The position numbers and the translations under genes were made by a program. Below are positions 23,117 through 31,885 of a stretch of 45,226 nucleotides of DNA, piece after piece. The DNA lies in assembly GCA_900318405.1 (NCBI GenBank), contig ONKP01000013.1, forward strand, positions 1-45,226. The letters are read 5' to 3'. The stretch is from an uncultured Eubacteriales bacterium (GTDB lineage Bacteria; Bacillota; Clostridia; Lachnospirales; Lachnospiraceae). The first letter of the stretch is position 1; every line of letters starts with the position of its first letter. Under the pieces are notes generated by a model. It was not told the DNA's origin. It made no database searches and saw nothing but the letters and a program-made list of their open reading frames with translations.

Positions 23117-24370
23117 ATGTACAGTGATCTGATGGATACGATTGGATTCGTTGCAGAGAAAGACCCGGAGGTCGGCGGAGCCATGGAGCGTGAGCTCGGA
23201 CGCCAGCGCGATACGATCGAGCTGATCGCCTCTGAGAACATTGTTTCCCCCGCCGTCATGGCCGCCATGGGAAGCGTACTCACGAACAAATACGCTGAGG
23301 GCTATCCGGGAAAGAGATACTACGGCGGATGCCAGTTTGTTGATGAGGTAGAGGAAATCGCAAGACAGCGCGCCTGCCAGCTGTTCGGCGCAGAGCACGC
23401 AAACGTGCAGCCGCACTCCGGCGCACAGGCCAATACTGCCGTATACTTCGGACTGCTTCAGCCCGGCGACAAGATCATGGGCATGAACCTCTCCGAGGGC
23501 GGACACCTCACCCACGGATCACCCGTGAATATTTCCGGTAAGTATTTTAACGTCGTTGCCTACGGCGTTGATCCGGAGACCGGACGCATTGATTATGACA
23601 AGCTGATCGAGACCGCAGAGCGCGAGAAACCGAAGCTGATCATTGCCGGTGCTTCCGCTTATCCGCGCATCATCGATTTCAAAAAATTCCGTGAGGCAGC
23701 TGATGCCTGCGGCGCTATCCTGATGGTTGATATGGCGCATATCGCAGGTCTTGTGGCGGGCGGTCTTCATCCGAACCCGGTGGAATATGCCGACATCGTC
23801 ACCACGACGACGCACAAGACGCTCCGCGGACCCCGCGGCGGCCTGATCCTCTGCAAAGAGGAATATGCAAAAGCGATCGACAAGGCTGTTTTCCCGGGCA
23901 CCCAGGGCGGTCCTCTGATGCATGTCATCGCCGGCAAGGCCGTATGCCTCGGCGAAGCCATGAAGCCTGAGTTCAAGACCTATGCGCAGAACATCGTCAC
24001 CAATGCAAAGGCTCTGGCTGACGGCCTGCTGAAGCGCGATGTAAAACTGGTTTCCGGCGGCACGGACAATCACCTGATGCTCGTTGATCTCTCCGATATG
24101 GATCTGACCGGAAAGGTTCTTCAGAACAATCTCGACGAGATCCACATCACGGCCAACAAAAATACCGTACCCGGCGAGAAGAGAAGCCCGTTCCAGACCT
24201 CCGGTCTCCGTCTCGGCACACCTGCTGTGACAACGAGAGGCATGAAGGCTGAGGATATGGATGTGATCGCGGAGTGCATCGCGGATTCGATCTATGACTT
24301 TGAGGGAACGAAGGATGCGTCTGCGGCGAAGGTGCAGGCGCTTGTGCAGAAGTATCCGCTGTATCAGTAA
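23117..24370 (+). CDS. glyA: Serine hydroxymethyltransferase
   Basis: This PLP enzyme interconverts serine and glycine while loading one-carbon units on tetrahydrofolate. The 417 residues match the family. The PLP-binding lysine is Lys234 in [14 protein letters not shown]. Other landmarks are [27 protein letters not shown] and the C-terminal [25 protein letters not shown] precedes the ATG. It is a single-gene unit between its own promoter and the terminator at 24388-24426. Confidence 0.98.
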   Translation: MYSDLMDTIGFVAEKDPEVGGAMERELGRQRDTIELIASENIVSPAVMAAMGSVLTNKYAEGYPGKRYYGGCQFVDEVEEIARQRACQLFGAEHANVQPHSGAQANTAVYFGLLQPGDKIMGMNLSEGGHLTHGSPVNISGKYFNVVAYGVDPETGRIDYDKLIETAEREKPKLIIAGASAYPRIIDFKKFREAADACGAILMVDMAHIAGLVAGGLHPNPVEYADIVTTTTHKTLRGPRGGLILCKEEYAKAIDKAVFPGTQGGPLMHVIAGKAVCLGEAMKPEFKTYAQNIVTNAKALADGLLKRDVKLVSGGTDNHLMLVDLSDMDLTGKVLQNNLDEIHITANKNTVPGEKRSPFQTSGLRLGTPAVTTRGMKAEDMDVIAECIADSIYDFEGTKDASAAKVQALVQKYPLYQ

Positions 24371-24387
24371 AACACACGCACTACAAC

Positions 24388-24426
24388 GACAGCTTCCACA
24401 GTGACCGTCTCACTGTGGAAGCTGTC
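24388..24426. terminator. Terminator between glyA and the sugar-kinase gene
   Basis: A 17-bp perfect stem GACAGCTTCCACAGTGA / TCACTGTGGAAGCTGTC with loop CCGTC. TGTTTGTG follows on the plus strand. It separates two convergent genes; the T-run is weak on the minus side. Confidence 0.8.
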
Positions 24427-24470
24427 TGTTTGTGTGGGCCTGCAGGTAACAAGCCCGACAGATGTCGCAC

Positions 24471-25406
24471 TCAGCCGATCTTCTCAACCTGAGTCTTTCC
24501 GAGGATATCCTCAAACACAGGCTGCTCGAAATCGCCGGTGTTGGGCGACATGGCATTGGCGGATGCGACGGATGATGCATATTTGAGTGCTTCTGCCGGG
24601 TCCATGTGACGCTCGAACGCGACTGCGAAGCCACCGATCATGGAGTCGCCGCATCCTACGGTGTTGACTACCTTGAGCTTTGGCGTGCGTGCACGGTAGA
24701 TACCGTTGTCGCACACAAGGACGGAGCCGTCTCCGCCAAGGGAGATGACCACGTATGCTACGCCGGCTTCATGAATTTTCTTCGCGTAGCTGATTGTTTC
24801 CTCTCCGGATGTGATCTTGATATCGAACAGTGCTTCGATCTCATCTTTGTTCGGCTTTACCAGATCCGGGCAGGCCTCGATGCCCTTCTTCAGGGATTCA
24901 CCGCTTGTATCCAGGATGACTGTTTTTCCCGCTTCCTTAGCCAGACGGATCAGCCCGGCATAGGCATCTTTTCCAATGCCTTTCGGCAGGCTTCCGGACA
25001 TCGCGACGACGTCGCTTTTGCTGATGCATGCCGGAAAACTTTTTTCTTTGAATTCCTTCCACTCTTCCGGACGGATTTCAAATCCGGGCTCCAGATATTC
25101 CGTGGAACCGTAACCGGGATCCAGAATATTGATGCAGCTTCTCGTCTCGCCGCTGCAGTGGTAAAAATTCTCCGGAACACCGTCCTCTTTCAGGAGAGCG
25201 GTCAGATAGGAACCGTTGAATCCGCCGACAAAGCCGCCGGCCAGCACTTCGCTGCCGCAGAGCCGCACGATTCTCGCTACGTTCAGCCCCTTGCCGCCCG
25301 CCGTGTTGTGTACGCGGCCTACGCGCATGACCGTTCCGTTTTCAATTTTGTTCTCCATGAAATAAGCTTTGTCGATTGACGTGTTGAGTGTGATCGTTGT
25401 GATCAT
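24471..25406 (-). CDS. PfkB-family sugar-phosphate kinase (1-PFK/LacC-like)
   Basis: The 311-residue kinase belongs to the ribokinase/PfkB hexose-phosphate kinase group (1-phosphofructokinase, tagatose-6-phosphate kinase). Signature 1 is NTAGGKGLNVARI near residue 40. Signature 2, with the catalytic base, is VNTVGCGDSMIGGFA near 255. I choose ATG 25406 because an AAGGAAGGGAG site precedes it and family members start MITTITLN; a 27-residue longer frame starts at 25487. It lies 77 bp after the DHHW gene. FruK and LacC activity cannot be separated by sequence alone; a second paralogue is at 35439-36344. Confidence 0.88.
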   Translation of the reverse strand: MITTITLNTSIDKAYFMENKIENGTVMRVGRVHNTAGGKGLNVARIVRLCGSEVLAGGFVGGFNGSYLTALLKEDGVPENFYHCSGETRSCINILDPGYGSTEYLEPGFEIRPEEWKEFKEKSFPACISKSDVVAMSGSLPKGIGKDAYAGLIRLAKEAGKTVILDTSGESLKKGIEACPDLVKPNKDEIEALFDIKITSGEETISYAKKIHEAGVAYVVISLGGDGSVLVCDNGIYRARTPKLKVVNTVGCGDSMIGGFAVAFERHMDPAEALKYASSVASANAMSPNTGDFEQPVFEDILGKTQVEKIG

Positions 25407-25483
25407 AGCCTTCTCCCTTCCTTTTTCACTGTCTGCCGCTGCTGTCAGCGACGTATTACACCCTTTATCCGGGCTGATGCAGC

Positions 25484-27175
25484 TCACTGTCCGATCGCTG
25501 CATAAGCATCCTGCAGTACCGTTGTCGTACCATTATAGATACTGCATTCATAGATCACATCATCGATGCCGTACTCCGATTCCAGCTTTGACACCGTATC
25601 TGTTGTATCATATCTGGGGTCGATCCAGTAAATATTTTCATAATGATCGACCAGCCACGGGATAAAAGCATTGCCGTACGAATCCTTGACGACAAGAACC
25701 GAGCTGCCATCCTGTATGGCATCATTATGGGCATAGCTGAACGGATTGTCCCCGCCCGTAAAGGCGTCGTATTTGGTCGATGCATCCGCGTTCGAAACGT
25801 CACCGATGATCCACCAGTTGGTTTTTGTCCCGTCGGCGGAAACGAATGTCATGTCGTTTGTTCCGTTCGGCTTCCACGTATGGACCGTGTCGGGATTCGA
25901 TGCCAGCGCGGGTGCCTGATTGCTCTCAGAGTAATAGCTTCCCAGGAATCCCGGATAATCCGTCTCTGTGAATTCGGACAGTTCATGCGGTGTGATACCC
26001 TTCACAGAACAGAATGCCCGATATGCGTAATAGGAACCGAGCTGCGTCCAGTGATGATCGGTATGATAGTAAATGTACTCGTTCTTATGATCTTTCAGGG
26101 CTGTGCAGACATCAATGGTCTTAATGCCATCTTCCAGGCCGCTGTAAATATAGTTTATGGCATCACCATCATAATTTGCGCCAAGGCTCTCCAGTGTTGC
26201 CTTATTCAGCTCGACAGCAGAACCGTTGGGAACGATCATCAGATACATGTTCGCCTTATCATGAATCTTATCATAAATCTGGTTAAACGTGCTGATCATC
26301 TGATCAGCCTGGTCCTGATGGAAATAATACAGTCCATAGCCGTTATTTCCGGAAATATAGATATCCCCCTGCAGATCCATGGCCGCCACTGTCGTGTCCT
26401 CTGTATCTTCCGTGTTCCCTGCATCTGCCGTATTCGCCGCATCTTCCGTATTCTGTGTGTCGGCCGTATTCCCTGCGTCTGCCGCATTTCCCGCATCTGC
26501 CGTATTCCCTGCACCTGCATTCTCTGTGGCCTCTGTATTCTGAGGCGCATCCACCGATACGGAAACAGAGGTCTCCGTCTTATCAGACGCATCAGAAGAT
26601 GTTGCCAGTACGGACTCGTCCGCAGATGCCGGGATATTCTCCCGCGCTGCCGTACTGTCCCTGCGGATCAGTTGTTCCGAGCGTATGCCATAGAGATTCT
26701 TAAATTTCATGAATCCGGCGATCATGGATTCCCGCAGCGGGTAGGTATCCGCATACCAGGTTGAGATCCCGCTGAAAAAATCACCGTCCAGAAAACTTTC
26801 TGTCGTAAACGTGGGGAATTCCGTGAGTTTACGTTTTTCCAGTACCGATGTATCCGGCCTTGCAGGCCACACCAGTCCAATCACAAAAAACACGAACAGC
26901 ACGATGATAAACAACCGGATGCGAAGCAGTCCGGATACCTCTGTCAAGTGCCGTTCACGGCTCTCTCTCTTTTTCTCCCACTGTTTTCTTCGCGCTGACA
27001 GCTCCTGCAGAGCATCCAGCCGCACGCCGTCCCACGAAGCCGGGGTTTCCGTATGAAGAATGTCGTCTTCATCCGCTGCACTGCTCTGCGTCAGCCAGGC
27101 TTTCGTATGGAGAATGTCATTTCTGTCATTTGTTTTTATGTCATGCTCTGTTTCATGCTCATCTGTATAGTTCAT
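25484..27175 (-). CDS. DHHW-family protein, partner of the MBOAT acyltransferase
   Basis: The 563-residue membrane-anchored protein has a charged cytosolic N-terminus, one membrane helix (about 86-103), and an external domain starting RKLTEFPTFTTESFLDGDFF with the DHHW signature YYHTDHHWTQLGSYYAY. It ends with VVKDSYGNAF, which may form the SGNH-like active site. DHHW/AlgJ-type proteins work beside MBOAT proteins in O-acetylating extracellular polysaccharide or wall polymer. Six 18-bp tandem units (about 26412-26520) encode NTADAG-like hexapeptides in the linker. Start ATG 27175 has AAGGTGA upstream and is 22 bp after the MBOAT stop; the next sugar kinase may share the transcript. Confidence 0.88.
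   Translation of the reverse strand: MNYTDEHETEHDIKTNDRNDILHTKAWLTQSSAADEDDILHTETPASWDGVRLDALQELSARRKQWEKKRESRERHLTEVSGLLRIRLFIIVLFVFFVIGLVWPARPDTSVLEKRKLTEFPTFTTESFLDGDFFSGISTWYADTYPLRESMIAGFMKFKNLYGIRSEQLIRRDSTAARENIPASADESVLATSSDASDKTETSVSVSVDAPQNTEATENAGAGNTADAGNAADAGNTADTQNTEDAANTADAGNTEDTEDTTVAAMDLQGDIYISGNNGYGLYYFHQDQADQMISTFNQIYDKIHDKANMYLMIVPNGSAVELNKATLESLGANYDGDAINYIYSGLEDGIKTIDVCTALKDHKNEYIYYHTDHHWTQLGSYYAYRAFCSVKGITPHELSEFTETDYPGFLGSYYSESNQAPALASNPDTVHTWKPNGTNDMTFVSADGTKTNWWIIGDVSNADASTKYDAFTGGDNPFSYAHNDAIQDGSSVLVVKDSYGNAFIPWLVDHYENIYWIDPRYDTTDTVSKLESEYGIDDVIYECSIYNGTTTVLQDAYAAIGQ
26412..26520 (-). repeat. 18-bp in-frame tandem repeats in the DHHW gene
   Basis: Six consecutive 18-bp units of the form GTATTCCCTGCATCTGCC (plus strand, with substitutions) encode NTADAG/NAADAG/NTEDAA-type hexapeptides between the membrane anchor and the catalytic domain. 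Confidence 0.85.
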
Positions 27176-27197
27176 GTCAGCAGCTTCACCTTCAATA

Positions 27198-28634
27198 TCA
27201 GAATCTGAAATACAGGAAAGGATTGTAGCTGTCTCCGGCGAGTGCCATCGCCGACAGGACAAGCAGCAGCGTCGGATAGATCACATCCCACACAGCCAGC
27301 ACGCTCCGAAGCCGCTCCTTCCCACTGACAGCTCCTCTGATTTTCTCCATCAGCTTCACGCCGAACGGTGTGCATGCCACACAGCAGAAGATCAGGAAAA
27401 AAATATAATTTTTGAACGTAATGCCGACAGAAGTACTGTAAAACGCATTGCCGTTCATGCAGAACAGTCCCTTGAGCACAACCTCAAGGCTGGCTCTGTC
27501 CGTAAAACGGAAAATGATCCATCCCACATACACGATCAGAAGGACGACCGGACGACTGATTGCCGCCGGCACTTTATTCCAGCGGTCTCTTCCGATGATG
27601 TAGCGTTCGATCATCAGCAGCACGCCGTATCCGAGGCCCCAGATGACAAAATTCCAGCTCGCGCCGTGCCAGAGTCCCGTCAGGCTCCAGATGACCAGAA
27701 GGTTGAAAATCTGACGTCCCAGCGAACACCGGCTGCCTCCGAGCGGTATATACACGTAATCCCGGAAGAACATACTCAGCGATATATGCCATCTGCGCCA
27801 GAATTCCGTCACGGACCGCGAGATATACGGATAATTGAAATTCTCCCGGTAATGCAGTCCGCACATCAGGCCCATACCGATCGCCATGTCGGAATAGGCG
27901 GAAAAATCCAGGTAAATCTCCAGCATATAGGCCAGCGAGCTGAGCATCACGCCGGTCGCAGGTACAGTGGCCATTTCTGCCGCCGTTCCCGTCAGCAGCG
28001 TATCCGCCAGCGTCGCACAGCCATTGGCCAGCAGTGCCTTCTTGGCAAGTCCGATGGCAAAACGGCTCACGCCCCGGCTGATCTCCCCGGTCTTCGTTGT
28101 CCTTTTCTCCAGATCCGATGCGATATCCTTATACCTGACGATCGGTCCCGCAATACACTGATGAAAAAGCGATGCATACAGAAGCAGCATCCAGTATTTA
28201 TGCTGTGCTTCCGTATCTCTTCGATAGACATCGACCACATAGGAAATCAGCTGAAAAGTATAGAAGGAAATTCCGATCGGCAGCGCGATCTGCGGAATGA
28301 TTTCCGGCAAACCGGTAAATTTTTTAAACGTGGTCAGGAAAAATCCTGTGTATTTGAAAATGCCGAGGATCGCCAGACAGGCCGCCACTGTGATGATCAT
28401 GGCCGCCTTATGCCCGTTCTTCGTACGGGTCTGCTCGATGCGCAGCGCACCGACCCAGCAGATGGCCGCCATTCCCATCAGAAGGAGCAGGTAGCGCGGT
28501 CCGCCCCAGGCGTAGAACACCAGTGAAAAAATCAGCATGGCAATGTTCTTGTGGCGCGGATTTCTCAGAACGACCTGCGATATGATATTCAGGACCAGAA
28601 AAAAGAACACAAAAAACAGACTGGAAAAAACCAA
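27198..28634 (-). CDS. MBOAT-family O-acyltransferase (AlgI/DltB-like)
   Basis: The protein has 478 residues with about ten or eleven membrane helices. The MBOAT core is recognisable: FQLISYVVDVYR, FRDYVYIPLGG, EFWRRWHISLSMFFRDY and LTGLWHGASWNFVIWG, in which the His of LWHGASW is the presumed catalytic residue. AlgI-type proteins move acyl groups across the membrane to an extracellular partner, here the DHHW protein 22 bp downstream. The start is TTG at 28634, with AGGAG 5 bases upstream. The promoter is at 28718-28746. The glycan modified is unknown; no glycosyltransferase cluster is adjacent. Confidence 0.93.
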   Translation of the reverse strand: MVFSSLFFVFFFLVLNIISQVVLRNPRHKNIAMLIFSLVFYAWGGPRYLLLLMGMAAICWVGALRIEQTRTKNGHKAAMIITVAACLAILGIFKYTGFFLTTFKKFTGLPEIIPQIALPIGISFYTFQLISYVVDVYRRDTEAQHKYWMLLLYASLFHQCIAGPIVRYKDIASDLEKRTTKTGEISRGVSRFAIGLAKKALLANGCATLADTLLTGTAAEMATVPATGVMLSSLAYMLEIYLDFSAYSDMAIGMGLMCGLHYRENFNYPYISRSVTEFWRRWHISLSMFFRDYVYIPLGGSRCSLGRQIFNLLVIWSLTGLWHGASWNFVIWGLGYGVLLMIERYIIGRDRWNKVPAAISRPVVLLIVYVGWIIFRFTDRASLEVVLKGLFCMNGNAFYSTSVGITFKNYIFFLIFCCVACTPFGVKLMEKIRGAVSGKERLRSVLAVWDVIYPTLLLVLSAMALAGDSYNPFLYFRF

Positions 28635-28717
28635 TGCGGCTCCTTTTCACCTATGCTGAAATCAGCATCTCTCCCAGGCGATGCAGGTTTGCTATGGTCA
28701 TTAAGTCAACGTGAACC

Positions 28718-28746
28718 ATCATACAATAATTGCCCGCATGGTTCAA
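28718..28746 (-). promoter_or_regulatory. Promoter of the MBOAT-DHHW operon
   Basis: Minus strand: -35 TTGAAC (28741-28746), 17-bp spacer, -10 TATGAT (28718-28723), about 84 bases before the TTG start. Confidence 0.8.
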
Positions 28747-28817
28747 ATCATTTTCCACCATTTCAGAAGTTTCAACAGGCATTTCATTTTTCCGGGAAGC
28801 GCAGAAATAAAAACGCC

Positions 28818-28912
28818 TCATGGGTATTATCCCGTCATTGCAGCATTCGTCTCACCTCATCACATGACACACCTGCATGTGTGAGGGGCAGCCTCATGGC
28901 TTGCATAAAACA
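28818..28912 (-). repeat. Terminator-linked stem-loop repeat, copy 4
   Basis: The most diverged copy, closest to copy 3: both share CACCTCATCA, GCATGTGTGAGGG and the ending GCATAAAA. The central hairpin has CCTCACACATG arms. As in the other three, the minus-strand reading starts in the U-tract of an intrinsic terminator. Confidence 0.65.
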
Positions 28913-28943
28913 AAGACCGGCTCTGCTCATGGCAGAACCGGCC
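28907..28943 (-). terminator. Terminator of the superoxide reductase gene
   Basis: Minus strand stem CCGGTTCTGC / GCAGAGCCGG (one G-T pair), loop CATGA, then TCTTTGTTTT, which leads into repeat copy 4. It lies 28 bp after the stop codon. Confidence 0.85.
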
Positions 28944-28970
28944 CGAATAATTGCTGATTCAACGGAAAGT

Positions 28971-29348
28971 TCAGATATCTGCTTTCCAGAGTCCGTGAAG
29001 ATTGCAGTACTCATATACTGCCTTCGGCTTTTCACCGTCAGCTATTACGAAGACAGCCTCCGGCGCCGCTCCAACGGTCAGATCCTTCTTCTGGAAACCG
29101 TTTTCCGTCTCCAGAACGATAAACTCGATATGATGCTCAGGGAGCATCGGGTGAGCCACAGATCCCACCTTTACTGTCACGGTATTCCCGGAGATCTCAA
29201 CTACCGGTACATGTTTCTCAGTTGCAGCATCTGTCGTGTTCGCGATGAGCTCTTTCATCTCTGTGCCGCAGCACTTCGGCGTGCAGGCTGTTTTCTCACC
29301 GAGAAAAGTAATAAAGTTTCCGCATCCTTCACAACGATAAAATAACAT
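28971..29348 (-). CDS. Desulfoferrodoxin / superoxide reductase
   Basis: This 125-residue cytosolic iron protein reduces superoxide to peroxide, typical of anaerobes. The N-terminal desulforedoxin-type centre has Cys6, Cys9, Cys26 and Cys27. The C-terminal active site has His46 (EKHVP with Glu44 and Lys45), His66 and His72 (AHPMLPEHHIEF), Cys115 and His118 (EYCNLHG), the full set of ligands for the Fe(His)4Cys site. Start ATG 29348 follows AAGGAGGGAATA; a longer start at 29369 is unlikely. It is a single gene with its own terminator. The electron donor (rubredoxin in other anaerobes) is not nearby. Confidence 0.96.
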   Translation of the reverse strand: MLFYRCEGCGNFITFLGEKTACTPKCCGTEMKELIANTTDAATEKHVPVVEISGNTVTVKVGSVAHPMLPEHHIEFIVLETENGFQKKDLTVGAAPEAVFVIADGEKPKAVYEYCNLHGLWKADI

Positions 29349-29501
29349 AGATATTCCCTCCTTTTTCATGCCGGCAGCTTTCTGCTGTTCCGGTCTTACA
29401 TATATTTTTCAGGCGAGAACTTCGCACGCCCGCAGTTACCGGTATTTCACTGCGTTATCTCTCCCCTGCTCAGGTGCAGAGGCCAGGCTGTACTTCTCAC
29501 A

Positions 29502-31654
29502 TCAGTTATACACGACGACTTTTGTGCCACGCGGGATATTATCATAAATCCACTTGGCATTCTCGATGGCCAGACGCACACAGCCGTGGGACACCGCCAC
29601 GCCGAGCCGTCCGTCCATGATACTGGTCTGTGATCCCGGATAGTAGAGCACAGAGTGGAACAGGTAATTCCCGTAGATCTGCGTTGCATACCAGCAGGTG
29701 TAGCCGTGACCGAACGACGGCTGTTTGATTCCTACCGTAAATACTCCGTGTACGGTCGGTGTCGCTGCGGCTCCGTTGCCACAGGCATAAGACTGTGCCC
29801 GTTTCCAGTTATTCTGAGAGCCGTAATAAACATTGACCAGATGCCGTCCGCAGTTCACAAGGATGAGATACGGCGTGCTGCTCGCGTAACCGGCTGCCCT
29901 GGCGTCCATCTCGTCCACCGGAACCGGCTTTGGTTCCACACTGTAGTCAATGGCTTCGGTGCTGACATCCTCAGCGGTCTGTACCATCCGGAATCTCTGT
30001 GCACCGGTGCCGTTCCAGGAATACTGCTGCACATTGGCTCTGTTTTCTGTACTGCCGTTGGCTATATCCAGCACTTTGCTGCTGTTGGCATTGATGAAGG
30101 AAAATGTACCGTCCCCATTGTCGCGCACAATCCAGCTCTGCGCCATGGTCCCGTTATTTCTGTACTGCTGGACGTTGGCCGCATTTGCGGTGCTGCCGCT
30201 CTCCACGTCCAGGTAATGGCGCGAATTGGCATTTTCGATTGTCACAAAGCCATTTCCCAGGTCATGAACGATAAACTTCTGCGCTCTTGTACCATTCTGG
30301 TCGTAGATCTGAAGGTTGGCCTCCATTTTTCTCGAACCGTTGCTGATATCCAGTGTTTTGTCCGATGCAGAACTTACGATAAAATATTCGCCGCTGACCG
30401 GTGCTGTGTAGTTCACCCGTGAAGCAATGAATTTCTGTGCCGCTGTGCCGTTCTTCCGGTAGATCTGAACATTGGTGCCCGCAGCCGAGCTGCCGTTTGC
30501 GGCATCCAGTGCCTTATCCGGTGCCTCGGCGGGAACGATGTAGCAGGTGCCGTCGCCCGTATTCCGGATGTACCAGCGTTGGTTGATGCCATTGCTGTTA
30601 TTCTCCTGATGCACATTGCTGCCCGACTGTCCGCCGTTTCCATCCACACCGACAGTCATGCCGGAATTGAAAGATGTCACGCGCCAGGAGTTGCCCCCTG
30701 CCGACGTCAGGATGAATTTCTGTGCATTGGAACCATTGCCCGGATAGAGCTGCAGGTTCCCGCCGTCTTCCATGGATGCACTGCTGATATCCAGATTCAC
30801 GGAAGAATTGACAGCCGTGGCGAAAGTATAGACACCATCAGAAAAATTCGTATAAGCATCCGAAGATGTCAGGAACTGGAACAATTGTGCAGCCGACTGA
30901 TTAGGTGTATAAAGCCATGCATTTGTTCCATTGTCTGTACTTCCGTAGCAGATGTCCACTGCAAGCCCGTTCAGCACGGAAATGATCTTGTATCCGCTGC
31001 CATTTTTGACGATGTACCATCTCTGGCCGTCAGAACCATCGGAAGCGGACTGCTCCAGATTCGTTCCCGGGGTGCTGCCGTTTCCTGCCGCATGCAGACT
31101 CTTTCCGGAATTCACATTGACGATCGAGTAAGACTTTTTTTCCTCATCCCAGGCCACATTGAATTTCTGCGCTCTTGTGCCATTGGCGTCATAGAGCTGC
31201 ACATTGGCTCCGTCAGCCGTGCTGCCGCCACTGATATCCAGCGCTTTAAAACCCTCGACGCCCGACATGATCACATAGGTACCATCCTGCACCGTCTTCT
31301 CATAGGTCGGAGCTGAAACAATCTCTGTCTGATCGTCAGCGTCGGCGGCGGATACCTGTGCATCCTCCGGCTGTGCCTCGCTGCTGTCAGATGAAGTCTT
31401 CACTTCTTCGGGCTGTACTTCGCTGCTGTCAGCGGAAACCTTTGTTTCTTCCGGCTGTACTTCGCTGCTGTCGGCTGAAGCCTTTGTTTCTTCCACCTGT
31501 GTACTGCTGCTCTTCAGCGATACATCATCTGCCTTCGTCCAGTAATGCCCTGTATTCCTGCGGCATCTGCCGCCCTGACATTTTGTGGCTGAGCTGCGAC
31601 AAGAACCCCGCCGAAGCAGGCTGCCGCCAGCCACAGGCCAAACTTTCCTCTCAT
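29502..31654 (-). CDS. Secreted ricin-B lectin / L,D-transpeptidase, apparently frameshifted after the signal peptide
   Basis: The main frame encodes Ser/Glu-rich 14-residue tandem repeats, then several ricin-B-like (QxW-type) lectin repeats (DISGGSTADGANVQLY and many relatives), and a C-terminal YkuD L,D-transpeptidase domain with catalytic VSHGCVRL near the end. That domain makes 3-3 cross-links in peptidoglycan or anchors proteins to it. A clear signal peptide (MRGKFGLWLAAACFGGVLVAA, cleavage near VRAADA) with AGGGGG upstream starts at ATG 31654, but in a different frame. That frame stops at 31514, while the lectin frame becomes sensible at about 31540. One base missing near 31538 would join them as ITGTKADDVS. 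So it is either a broken gene, a phase-variable one, or a sequencing error. Confidence 0.82.
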
Positions 31655-31785
31655 ATCTGTCCCCCTTTTTATTTTCTGTCCGCCGCAGCGGGAAAATACC
31701 GCAGTTTCCAGATATTTTATTGCTCAAAGCTAAATGTGAGTATTAATAGTATGATACCCGGATCGCTACGCGCTGTTCTCATACC

Positions 31786-31814
31786 ATCTTAGCATAGTGC
31801 ATACTGCCGGACAA
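31786..31814 (-). promoter_or_regulatory. Promoter of the lectin-transpeptidase gene
   Basis: Minus strand: -35 TTGTCC (31809-31814), 17-bp spacer, -10 TAAGAT (31786-31791), 132 bases before the ATG at 31654. Confidence 0.65.
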
Positions 31815-31885
31815 GACAGGCTGCATGCGATTGCTTTTCGCAATCACTGGTATACAGATGTCCTGTAAGTTTATCATCAGCTCGA

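Larger units (their letters stand above)
28635..28970. other. Intergenic region: MBOAT promoter, repeat copy 4, terminator
   Basis: This 336-bp gap carries the MBOAT leader and promoter (28718-28746), repeat copy 4 (28818-28912) and the superoxide-reductase terminator (28907-28943). Nothing else was recognised. Confidence 0.65.
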
